Shown: positions 1 through 7,301 of the stretch, one piece after another
Layout of the letters: each line of letters begins with the position of its first letter
Position numbering within the stretch: the first letter of the stretch is position 1
From: Byssochlamys sp. IMV 00236
Lineage: Eukaryota; Ascomycota; Eurotiomycetes; Eurotiales; Thermoascaceae
DNA: 10,290 nt
NCBI GenBank assembly: GCA_001931875.2
Contig: MSJH02000602.1
Coordinates: forward strand, 1 to 10,290
Reading direction: 5' to 3'
The notes under the pieces: model-generated
Databases searched by the model: none
Seen by the model: the letters and a program-made list of their open reading frames with translations, nothing else
Told to the model about the DNA's origin: nothing
Translations under genes and position numbers: made by a program

Positions 1-22
1 AAAAAAAAAAAAAAAAAAAAAA
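1..22. repeat. Poly-A homopolymer at the left edge
   Basis: The window opens with 22 consecutive A. The right edge also ends in a run of A, so both edges probably mark assembly breaks at homopolymers rather than biological ends. Confidence 0.95.
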
Positions 23-324
23 GAGGTAAAAAATAAAAGTACGCACATTTTCATTTGGGGCACAAAAAGTCACACAGAGAAAGAGAGAGAAAGAGAGCTC
101 CTTGACAGTGTTGCAATTCGCTCCGCTCAAAAAATATCGGCACTGAAAAAACTCTATATTTGATCCGTTATGGCGATTGACTAACTTTACTACATGACAC
201 AGATCAAGAATAAATGTGTATTCACGTATTTAAAATGGACCTTTTAAGCTCTTTTAATTATGAAAAATATACCTTGAAGGATTAAACTATTTACGTTTAT
301 TTATAATAAAAGCGTATTCCTTTC
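23..324. other. Left non-coding stretch with a purine tract
   Basis: No convincing gene is visible here. A 22-nt pure AG tract lies at 76-97; on the minus strand it is a CT block like the one just upstream of the RasGAP start at the other end of the window. Just beyond it on the minus strand are two in-frame ATGs (54-52 and 48-46) followed by a GTACTT donor-like sequence. A truncated first exon of a gene running off the left edge is therefore possible but unproven. The remainder is AT-rich with frequent stops. Confidence 0.4.
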
Positions 325-356
325 AGTCCTCAAGACAATAAAGTCTTGATTAACAG

Positions 357-536
357 GATCAACCACGGGAAGGTAAGAGCACATATGATCCCAAAAAAAA
401 GAAGGTATACACTGAATGTCAATGGTGTACATACCTTGTAAAAGGGGGTGATGTACCAAGACTGAACTTATACATCTGAAAAACCTAGAAAGTGCCTAAA
501 CATTGTAATGTTGGTCTTATTCAGCGGTTGGGCGTG
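357..536 (+). pseudogene. Decayed transposase zinc-ribbon remnant (piggyBac-type, tentative)
   Basis: The frame from GAT at 357 reads DQPREGKSTYDPKKKKVYTE and then a CQWC zinc knuckle (Cys codons at 417 and 426). Sixteen residues later there is a TGA (477-479), then two residues, then a TAG (486-488), followed by KVPKHCNVG. A C-x2-C pair, a basic spacer and a second pair of positions two residues apart is the layout of the C-terminal zinc ribbon of DDE_Tnp_1_7 (piggyBac-like) transposases; here both positions of the second pair are stop codons. No transposase catalytic core, terminal repeat or target-site duplication is visible nearby. Seen: the motif and the stops. Inferred: the family. It could instead be another zinc-ribbon gene fragment. 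Confidence 0.42.
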
Positions 537-651
537 CATTTATTGGTAGACATTATTGTTTTTATTTGTTATATACACCATAAGTTAAAGTTATTCAATA
601 GTATATTATCAGATGAAGTCGATATACAGAAAGGTTATACAATATAATACG

Positions 652-1672
652 TTAAAAAGAAAGAATTATATTATGTGCTGTCCACTGAATATCCATGACT
701 TTTGAAACGGTTTGATTAGGATCGACTGGTAGAAGCTTATCGCGTTCTTTAATGATGATATTTCTAATCTTATCTTGTTCGTCCAATAATGTTGTTAAAT
801 ATGAGTTAAGTTCAAATGATACAATTCATTCATACTTGTCATTTGAGCTCACTGGGATTACTGCATGTCGATTCTGGATGTATACAAACTTCCCGGGCTG
901 TTCTGGATCCAGATACGTGGCAGAGAGAGTCATGCATTTTCCACTGGTTTGTATACTGATGACTTTCACTTTGTTATATTCATCGTTATTATTTGAAAAT
1001 GGTTAATTAAGTCGACAACCTGCGAATTAAAAAGAAGAGCTGAATGTTATTAAATTATGTTTGTGAGAGAGTTTTATAGGGAATATTAATGTCGTCAGTA
1101 CTCTTAATCTCAGTAGAAGCGATAGAGGAATGTAAAGTAGAATGTATGCTCTACTGTAAGATATAAAGTATTATAGTGATTATCCCATCAAACACATTTT
1201 AGTAATAGTTGAAAAGTTGATGCTTAAATTTTCTCTTATTATACAGTCGAGCATACAAATCGAACTGTGAAAGTTTTTTAATGTGTCATCAACTGCGTGA
1301 TCCATGTTGCTTTTGTTCAGTGGACCTGATCCTTCTAAGACCATAATGTCGTTTTTACACTTGTTGAAACCGATACCATCCACGTTTCTTTTTAATATGT
1401 GCTTGAACGCTAATAAGTCCATCGTAAAAGTTTTATAGTGTACTAGTTCGACCTCGCACCATTCATATCCAATATACCCCATTTGGTCTCCAATTGTTTG
1501 TAAAATAGATATTACCTTACAATCCAAAACGCCCTTTCAGATTTTGGGATGGATACTGGTTCTCTATTGTATTTATTGACATAATCTGTTAAAACGTGCT
1601 TATGATCTCTAACAATTTTGTTTCCAAATCAAAATTTGCATTGTCAATAAAGTTCCACATATACTTTGGCCA
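652..1672 (-). pseudogene. Frameshifted pseudogene of an uncharacterised family, probably expanded in Mucorales
   Basis: Coding-like sequence runs down the minus strand in pieces. From about 1672 it reads KYMWNFIDNANFDLETK; it changes frame near 1630 to HVLTDYVNKYNREPVSIPKS and ERAFWIV, and again near 1527 to a 115-residue open frame (1527-1180) containing QTIGDQMGYIGYEWCEVELV and a C-terminal stretch ending TITKMCLMG. After about 200 bp of disrupted sequence it resumes near 990 with ISIQTSGKCMTLSATYLDP and GKFVYIQNRHAVIPV. It then meets an in-frame TGA at 826-828, continues with VSFELNSYLTTLLDEQDKIR, and ends at TAA 652-654. The order of the pieces is that of a single gene. From memory it resembles hypothetical proteins abundant in Rhizopus and Mucor whose function is unknown to me. 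At least two frame changes plus an internal stop argue that it is dead. Confidence 0.5.
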
Positions 1673-1819
1673 TTATAATCTGTGATGCAATGTGGTGTAT
1701 ATTGTTGTCGCGTATTAACATATTTCTTCACTTCTTATTTACCCAAATAAAAAGATATACTTGGAAGTTATTGTTTAATCATTGTCCATTTTAAATCAAA
1801 CATTAACCAATTCTTCACT
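1673..1819. other. Short AT-rich spacer
   Basis: Stops occur in every frame and no motif is recognised. It separates the pseudogene from the 3' end of the zinc-finger gene and should contain that gene's 3' UTR, although no clear AATAAA is seen on the minus strand. Confidence 0.4.
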
Positions 1820-2348
1820 CTAAGATATTAATTCATCCTGATTGGCCTGTTGCTCTTTTAAGCTATTCATATTGTCTGAAGAAAGCTTTTGATTAAAAGG
1901 CGCAATGATTTTGATAATATTTTCAAGTTCTTGGATAGCCCTAAAGGAGAGTTTTGGAGTTGATGAAATGCGACTGTTGTCTAACTTCAAGGCAGGAAAA
2001 AAGCAGTAACTGTTAGATTTTCTTTGAATGATAGCACAATCCTCTATGCGTTCTTTTAGTAAGTGTTGTTGATTTAAATGGTTAACAAGGCCATTCATAT
2101 CGAAGAAGTGTTCAAGGCACGAGGGACAGGCGTTATGTGCTATAGCTACTGGGTCATCACCATCTTTAACATATTGAATTTTTTTTACTCGAACGTCGTC
2201 TTTTTCCGGAGGTAGGTGGAGGTGATAGCACATTATGCACTCTATTTAGGTGCATTCTGAGACGAGTGCCATCACAAAAACTCTCATCACATTTGTAGCA
2301 ATTATACTCTATAGTGACCTTTTGAGGTAGGGAAACGCGCAAAGACAT
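1820..2348 (-). CDS. Two-finger C2H2 zinc-finger protein, frame broken at an A8 run
   Basis: The ATG at 2348 opens a frame beginning MSLRVSLPQK with a first finger, C-x2-C-x12-H-x4-H (starts CYKCDESFCDG). A basic patch, GKRRRSSKK, follows, and then the frame stops at 2166. A second frame, open from 2233 to the stop at 1820, carries a second finger with identical spacing (starts CPSCLEHFFDM) and a polar tail ending NQDELIS. The two frames meet cleanly at a run of eight A (minus strand, 2186-2179): with one A fewer, SSKK runs straight into IQYVKDGDDPVAIAHNACPS. The product would be about 175 residues, probably nuclear and nucleic-acid binding. The break may be a sequencing error, a recent pseudogene mutation or, less likely, +1 frameshifting. 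A 25-nt GTAAAA...AAAG segment would also restore frame but is too short for a normal fungal intron. The protein family is not otherwise recognised. Confidence 0.62.
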
Positions 2349-2610
2349 TTTTTAAAACAAAGAAAAAAAAAAAAGGAAAAACAGAGAGGGAAGTCAGAAA
2401 TACTTTAAAGCGTTGACAATCGATCATTCAATCAGTAGCATTTTATTGGATAATACGTTCCAATAATAACCAAAACAAGCTTTCTATTGGCCAATCTATT
2501 TCAATAGCAACTAAGGAGGCGCGTCTTTGTTTGTGCGCAGGTGATAAGGCAAAGCAATTACCAAAAATAGTATTTATTTAAAGAGGTAACATTATTAACC
2601 TTTTTTCTAT
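2349..2610. promoter_or_regulatory. Zinc-finger gene promoter and THP3 3' end, with four CCAAT pentamers
   Basis: This spacer lies between two minus-strand genes. It holds ATTGG at 2445-2449, CCAAT at 2460-2464 and a palindromic ATTGGCCAAT at 2486-2495, which is four CCAAT-box cores within 51 bp, about 100-150 bp upstream of the zinc-finger ATG. CCAAT boxes are bound by the HAP/NF-Y complex in fungi. An A-rich tract (2363-2374) sits just before the start codon. Confidence 0.4.
2573..2578 (-). terminator. Poly(A) signal for the THP3-like gene
   Basis: AATAAA on the minus strand lies 33 nt past the THP3 stop codon, a plausible distance for cleavage and polyadenylation. Confidence 0.5.
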
Positions 2611-4299
2611 CTATGAGCGTGCTTGACTTATAGAGATCATAAATGATTTACTCTTTGATTGCAGAATGGGTAAAGCAGCCTTTGTATCAAGCATCATGGA
2701 TGTTGGGTATATTTCATTTTCATTCAAGAATTTAATTAATTGCTTGACCTTATCAAACGATAATTGCTTAGCGATGTATGAAAGCGAGATACCCATTTTA
2801 TGGCTAAATATGTATAAATATACCAAATATTTGAATATAATTTCTCAACTTACGCTTTACATAGAACAACCAATGCATCTATCCGTGCTCTATTTACAAA
2901 TTGATCCATCAAATATCCTCCCATATTAGGTGCATTTTCATAGAGTCTAAAGAATCTAAAATAATTTCCTTTTGCTAAACAAGATCGAGTCATAAGAGCA
3001 TGTTGAACACATTCTGCTTGGTTATCAAGTCCTATTTCACACATATCCTCCAACATAGCATTCAAATCTTTGAACAAAGACAGGATGAGCCATAATATAT
3101 GATTTAACAATAATGAATGTACCTGATTGATTACGAGAGAACAGCATGTATAATATTCTATAAGCTACAAACTCATCCTCACATCCTTGAATGCCTTGTT
3201 CATATAGATATTTTAACTGGGTCTGGCATTGGTTATATTCACCAATATCACCCTACATAGCCATACTCAATCATTCTGACAATAAACTATTATTCTTTGC
3301 TATACCTTTTCAAGTGCAATACGTGCATGTGTCTCATACACTCTAACCGTGAACTCATTTTGTATTCTTTGAACCTGCAAATACTTTTAGTCGCGTGTTT
3401 ATCAAGAATAGATCCACTTACAGTCAAGTCTTGTCTCATAGATTTGAATTGTTCACAGATATAAGAATAGTTTGCTTCCTTTTTCCATTTCTTTCTTAAA
3501 AGTTTAAATGTCTTTTGTAATATATCGAGCGGGCGTACAGTTGCGGGATCAGGTGCCTAATAACTATTATTAAAATGTATATTGCATCTTTGGTGATATT
3601 TACAGAAGTTAAACGAAGATAAGGTTTCTCTAAAGCTGTACTTGTGCCCACAATGGGTTTTATCGAAGGTTGTCCTGGTGAATCAAGGTCCCAGACGATG
3701 GGTGTAATATTTTTCTTTTTTAACCGTGGATTGTTATTATTGCTAGCTAAGACAGGATCACTCTGAAAACGCATAGCTCTTTGCTCTCTTCGTAGTATTT
3801 CGGCAGGGGTTAGCTCTATGTTGCCTATTCCCTTTGTGATCTTCTTTCCCCTATGAATGAGATGAGTGATTATGAATTTACGCATCTTGTTCAGAATCGT
3901 ACGTTTTATGCGGAAGAGAAGATGCGTTTGGATTTTTTCTATCATCACAAGCACTACACAAAAGAGTTATGATTATCAAATAGTCATAAAGTGTGATGGT
4001 AATAGCTACCTTGGTAGATCACGTTCGCTCCAATCAATAAGATCAATCATTCCCGTGTTTCGTGCTTGTTGAATGATTACTTTTAATTGTTGTCTGAGTA
4101 ATGGGTGTTTTTCTGCTGAGCAATGTTTAAATGAATTGGTAATGTATTCCCTATGAATGAGTTGTCAACTTGTATTTTCTTTTATGCAAAGCTATTTTTA
4201 CTTTAATGCCGGTGGTGAGTCTTGGCTTATTGCTGATTTATCAATTACTTTTTGCTTCTTCTTTCCCACATTAACCGCAATATATTCAGGCTTTTGCAT
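2611..4299 (-). CDS. THP3: THP3/LENG8-like SAC3/GANP-domain protein, 9 exons, 425 aa
   Basis: Exons (minus strand): 4299-4202, 4150-4010, 3953-3903, 3850-3604, 3556-3422, 3374-3306, 3252-3123, 3067-2854, 2803-2611; introns are 47-56 bp and all GT-AG. The total of 1278 nt is exactly 426 codons. The start is supported by an in-frame TAA two codons upstream. The protein reads EYITNSFKHCSAEKHP (about residue 33), then LTPAEILRREQRAMRFQSD and the family signature VGTSTALEKPYLRLTSAPDP (about 162-183). The SAC3/GANP core follows: YICEQFKSMRQDLTVQRI, VYETHARIALEKGDIGEYNQ, RILYMLFSRNQSDLNAML and FFRLYENAPNMGGYLMDQF. The family (yeast Thp3, human LENG8) acts in the nucleus in transcription-coupled mRNA biogenesis and splicing; yeast Thp3 partners Csn12. 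Length is close to yeast Thp3 (about 470). The gene is divergent from ABP1 across 182 bp. The third intron has two in-frame donors (52 or 31 bp), so 432 aa is possible. The orthology is inferred from motifs; the SAC3/GANP assignment is firm. Confidence 0.88.
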
Positions 4300-4481
4300 A
4301 TTTTATATTCACAATTATTTCTTATAATCAATCAGTGTTAATCTGTAGAAAAACGATAGAGCAAAAAAAAAAAAAAAAAAAAGGCGGGAATATCATTTAA
4401 TCCCAGACCAGCATTCACTCCATTTGGCAGATTGTTTCTTTCCCGCCAAGAAAATACACACCTCTTTTTTTTTTTGACTTC
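4300..4481. promoter_or_regulatory. Bidirectional promoter between THP3 and ABP1
   Basis: The 182 bp between the two start codons must contain both promoters and 5' UTRs. It holds a 20-nt poly-A tract (4363-4382) that could exclude nucleosomes, an 11-nt T tract (4465-4475) just before the ABP1 ATG, and an inverted pair of GC-rich sites described separately. On the THP3 side, ATATAAAAT lies directly before its ATG. Confidence 0.6.
4383..4447. promoter_or_regulatory. Inverted pair of E2F-like sites
   Basis: GGCGGGAA (4383-4390) and TTTCCCGCC (4439-4447) are reverse complements over eight bases and stand out in an AT-rich spacer. TTTCCCGCC matches the E2F/DP consensus TTTSSCGC. Binding is inferred from the sequence alone. 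Confidence 0.4.
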
Positions 4482-6633
4482 ATGAGCAAAATCAACTTTA
4501 ATACACACGCCAAGGACATTCAAGCTGCTTATGAAGCAGTCATTAGCGAAAAGGACTCTACCGACTGGTTAGTTTACTCTTTTGATAAAGGAACTTATGA
4601 CCTTCGCGTACAAGCTACTGGAGGTAACGTCATAGAGTGTATCTATTTTGAAACTATTTGCATAACATCAGCTTAGATGACGGTTTGGAGGGATTGTGTG
4701 AGGAATTCTCGGATAGTAAAATACAGTTTGCCTATGTTAAAGTTAAGGACCCAAACACTGAACTTCCCAAGTTTGTGTTTATTGCCTGGGTAAAGAAAAG
4801 AAGGCACTCTGACATATGATTATCTAATACTTGGGTTATAGTGTGGCACGGGTGTACCTGAACTACGTAAAGCCTTTTTTAACTCACAACTTCTTGAAGT
4901 CTCCAAGTTCTTTAAGGCAAGTAAAAAATAACTAAAGAAAAGATAGCAGTAATAAAACTTAATGTATAGAGCTTCCACGTTCAAATCAACGCTCGTGACG
5001 AGGTAAGCTCATCATACACATATGGGACATAAACTAATCTTTTTTATCATAGGCTGATGTAGACCCTGAGCTCATTATGAAACGCGTTGCAGAATCATCA
5101 GGCGCCAACTACAGCTTCCATAAAGAAGCTCCTAAACCTCAACCAAAAGTCACTCCTGTCGTAAGTACTCTCTTAAATAATTGACTTTTTACCTTATCTT
5201 TTTTTTTTTTTTTTTCCAATAGGGCTCTGTGTACAAAAAGACTGAGATACCTGATATTGCCGCTATGCAACGTCAAGGAATGACAAAAGAAAATATGCCT
5301 GTACCTGTAGGCACGAATTATAAACCAGTTGTCACAGCACCTAAAAAGATGGAAAACAGATGGAACATGGCACAGCAACAGGAGAACAGTGGAGCCAGTG
5401 CTGTAAGAGCAGAGCGCGAAAAGTTTGAAAAAGAAGTGCGTGAGCGCGAGATGCAGCGTCAAAGACAGATGAATGAGCAAGCGAGAGTAGAAGTAAACGA
5501 TGACGAAGAGGAGAGAAGAAGACAAGAGGAAAGAGAACGCGAATTGGAACTTCGAGAGCAGCAAAAGAGGGAAGAAGACCGTCGCCGTCAATTGGAAGAT
5601 GACAGACGAAGACAGGAAGAAGAGGCACGCCGCCGTCAAGAGGAGCAAGAGAGACAAAGACAGTTACAAGAAGAGGCAGACCGAAGAGCTGCTGAAGAAC
5701 AACAGAGACATCAACAGGAACGAGAAAGACAGCACTTTGAGGAAGAAAGGCGTAGAGAGGAGGAACGTAGACGTCAAGAAGAAGACCGTAAGCGTCAAGA
5801 AGAAGATCGTAAGCGTCAAGAAGAAAATCTTAGACGTCAGGAAGAGGCTGAGCGTCAGCGTCGTGAAGCTGAAGAGCGTCAGGCACAGGAACAAGCCGTA
5901 TTGCAATCTCAATTAGATCAGGTAAATTACACGCCAGTGATGGTATACACAAAGGCTCATGACATACTTTAAAGACAGCCGATCATGCCGTCCATGCTTC
6001 TCGTGCGGCTGGGGATGCGGCCGTTCTGCCTAAAGGATCCAAGGGCATATGTGCTGTCGTGTTATTCTCTTATGATGCTAGTAAGTCATGATTCAATTAC
6101 TGAAAAAAAGAACATCCATTCAACATATTTGTAGGTGAAGCTAATGAAATGGTACTCGAAGAAGGAGAAGTCATTACGCAAATCGATCAAGTAGACGAGG
6201 GCTGGTGGTTTGGTGTTAGTGAAGATGGCAAGAAAGAAGGACTTTTCCCAGGTAAGATTCTTGTCCAAAAAAAAAAAAAAAAAAAAAAAACAAACAAACA
6301 AACAATAGCATCTAACCTACATTATTACATTAGCTAATTATGTCGAAATAATCGAACATGCACCCGAACCAGAGCCAGAGCCAGCACAGGAAGTTCGCGC
6401 AGTTCCTCCTCCACCTGCTCCACCTGCTCCACCTGCCCCTCCCGCACAACAAAAAGACCATGGTAATGTGGCTGTAGCACTTTATGATTATGAAGCTGGA
6501 GAAGACAATGAAATCTCATTTGTGGAAGGTGATCTGATCACAAATATTGAGTTTGTAAGTGAGGATTGGTGGCAGGGCCTTGCTGCTGATAAAAAGACGA
6601 TGGGTCTCTTCCCAGGTAAGTTTCCACCAGGAG

Positions 6634-6664
<31 letters not shown>

Positions 6665-6712
6665 GTATACTTATTGCATAAAATAGCCAATTATGTTGAA
6701 TTGAAGCCTTAA
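4482..6712 (+). CDS. ABP1: Abp1/drebrin-like actin-binding protein, 10 exons, 566 aa
   Basis: Exons: 4482-4623, 4677-4789, 4842-4916, 4970-5002, 5053-5160, 5223-5921, 5975-6080, 6135-6251, 6334-6615, 6687-6712. The total of 1701 nt is 567 codons including TAA. Residues 4 to about 140 are an ADF-homology domain (STDWLVYSFDKGTYDLRV, ELPKFVFIAWCGTGVPELRK, SFHVQINARDEADVDPELI) that binds F-actin. Residues 158-205 carry GSVYKKTEIPD, common after this domain in Abp1 proteins. Residues 219-386 are a long R/E/Q-rich helix. SH3-1 is at 414-472 (FSYDASEANE, EGWWFGV, GLFPANYVEI), a proline-rich linker at 475-501, and SH3-2 at 510-566 (ALYDYEAGEDNE, EDWWQGL, GLFPANYVEL). The family sits at cortical actin patches and links actin to endocytic proteins through SH3 domains; yeast Abp1 is 592 aa. 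No acidic DDW-type Arp2/3 motif is visible. The third intron uses a GC donor. I am confident of the identity and of nearly all exon joins. Confidence 0.95.
4917..4969 (+). other. GC-AG intron in ABP1
   Basis: The intron begins AAG|GCAAGT and ends TATAG|AGC. Only the GC donor joins FFK to SFHVQINARDE in phase 0 and keeps the conserved ADF-H sequence. The nearby GT (4921-4922) leaves the following exon in the wrong frame. GC-AG introns typically have a strong AG|GCAAGT context, as here. Confidence 0.85.
5772..5852 (+). repeat. In-frame 21-bp tandem repeat in the ABP1 helix
   Basis: Three 21-bp units start at 5772, 5793 and 5814, each encoding RQEE plus three residues (RQEEDRK, RQEEDRK, RQEENLR); a fourth partial unit, RQEEAE, starts at 5835. 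The first two units differ by a single base (GAC/GAT). The repeat keeps the frame and lengthens the charged helix. Confidence 0.85.
6267..6290 (+). repeat. Poly-A tract and CAAA repeat in ABP1 intron 8
   Basis: Twenty-four A are followed by CAAA units to about 6305. The intron is 82 bp, whereas most introns in this window are 47-56 bp. Confidence 0.9.
6635..6660 (+). repeat. (AT)13 microsatellite in ABP1 intron 9
   Basis: Thirteen AT dinucleotides lie inside the 71-bp last intron. Confidence 0.95.
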
Positions 6713-7301
6713 TGATCGCCCATAGTCATCATCAGTTTTCTTTATTGAAAGAATAAAGAGTTTAAAAGACTAAAGCATACATCTTCTTTAGAAATTATTG
6801 ACATACAATATAAGATCAATAGCTCTAACGATCTTGATTATTGATATTTTCTTTATTGTTTCCAGTTTGACAGCTTATAATAATACATAAAATGAACTTG
6901 ATATTTTTGGTAAAAGAGATTCGTATAATGTGGTCAACACCTTATAAAGTATAAATAGTCTTTGACTTTGGCTTCCTTTCCCTTCTTCTTTGACCTAATC
7001 CTTGTTCTGTTTCCTTCGCTTCTTCCTTCCTTTTTTTCCCATTGATCTCAAAAGGGTTTTTAGATTCCATGTTCTTTTTGGATATGGCCCGGGTGGGACG
7101 AAATTCTATAGTTTCAATGCGCCCATGGTGGACTTTTATTTTCTTTAATAAAATATTTAAATTATTACCAATAAATGTGTTCATATAAAAATAGAGTGTA
7201 ATATATGTATAGGATTGTGTATGTTCAGTTTAGGAAAAGAAGCCAGTTCTATATTCAATCTCTTTTTAGCTGTGTACTCTTTTGTAAATAACCTCTTCTT
7301 T
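6713..7301. other. Convergent intergenic region between ABP1 and the RasGAP gene
   Basis: This region holds the 3' UTRs of two genes that point at each other. It is mostly AT-rich without conserved coding sequence. A minus-strand open frame at 7184-6942 encodes 80 residues, basic and rich in K, R and E (for example KNPFEINGKKRKEEAK), next to a GC-richer patch at about 7084-7133 containing CCCGGG and, on the minus strand, CCACCATGGG. I do not recognise a family; the frame may be chance or a remnant of a mobile sequence. Confidence 0.45.
6752..6757 (+). terminator. Poly(A) signal for ABP1
   Basis: AATAAA starts 40 nt past the ABP1 stop codon. Confidence 0.55.

Noticed and set aside
752..1006. 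Plus-strand 84-codon frame
   Set aside because: It lies opposite the minus-strand pseudogene, whose blocks look conserved; the plus frame shows no motif.
2163..2187. 25-nt GTAAAA...AAAG intron joining the zinc-finger frames
   Set aside because: It restores frame but is about half the length of every other intron here; a single-base error in A8 is simpler.
2666..2929. Plus-strand 87-codon frame
   Set aside because: It is antisense to THP3 exons 8 and 9, which match the SAC3/GANP family.
4338..4523. Minus-strand 61-codon frame across the divergent promoter
   Set aside because: It translates poly-A/T tracts and overlaps the ABP1 start codon, with no domain signal.
4921..4969. GT donor at 4921 for ABP1 intron 3
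   Set aside because: It leaves phase 1 and forces the next exon into LPRS... instead of the conserved SFHVQINARDE.
5139..5657. Long antisense open frame (172 codons), L/F/S-rich
   Set aside because: It is the mirror of the R/E/Q-rich ABP1 exon 6, where biased codons remove stops on the opposite strand. Its hydrophobic composition is a by-product.
5500..5916. Plus-strand 138-codon K/R-rich frame, and the antisense frame 5664-5912
   Set aside because: Out-of-frame readings of the same ABP1 repeat region, which carries the correct frame through to conserved SH3 exons.
6267..6660. Poly-A and AT tracts as a retrotransposon tail or CRISPR-like array
   Set aside because: They are simple repeats inside short introns with proper splice sites; no spacers, direct repeats or target duplications are present.
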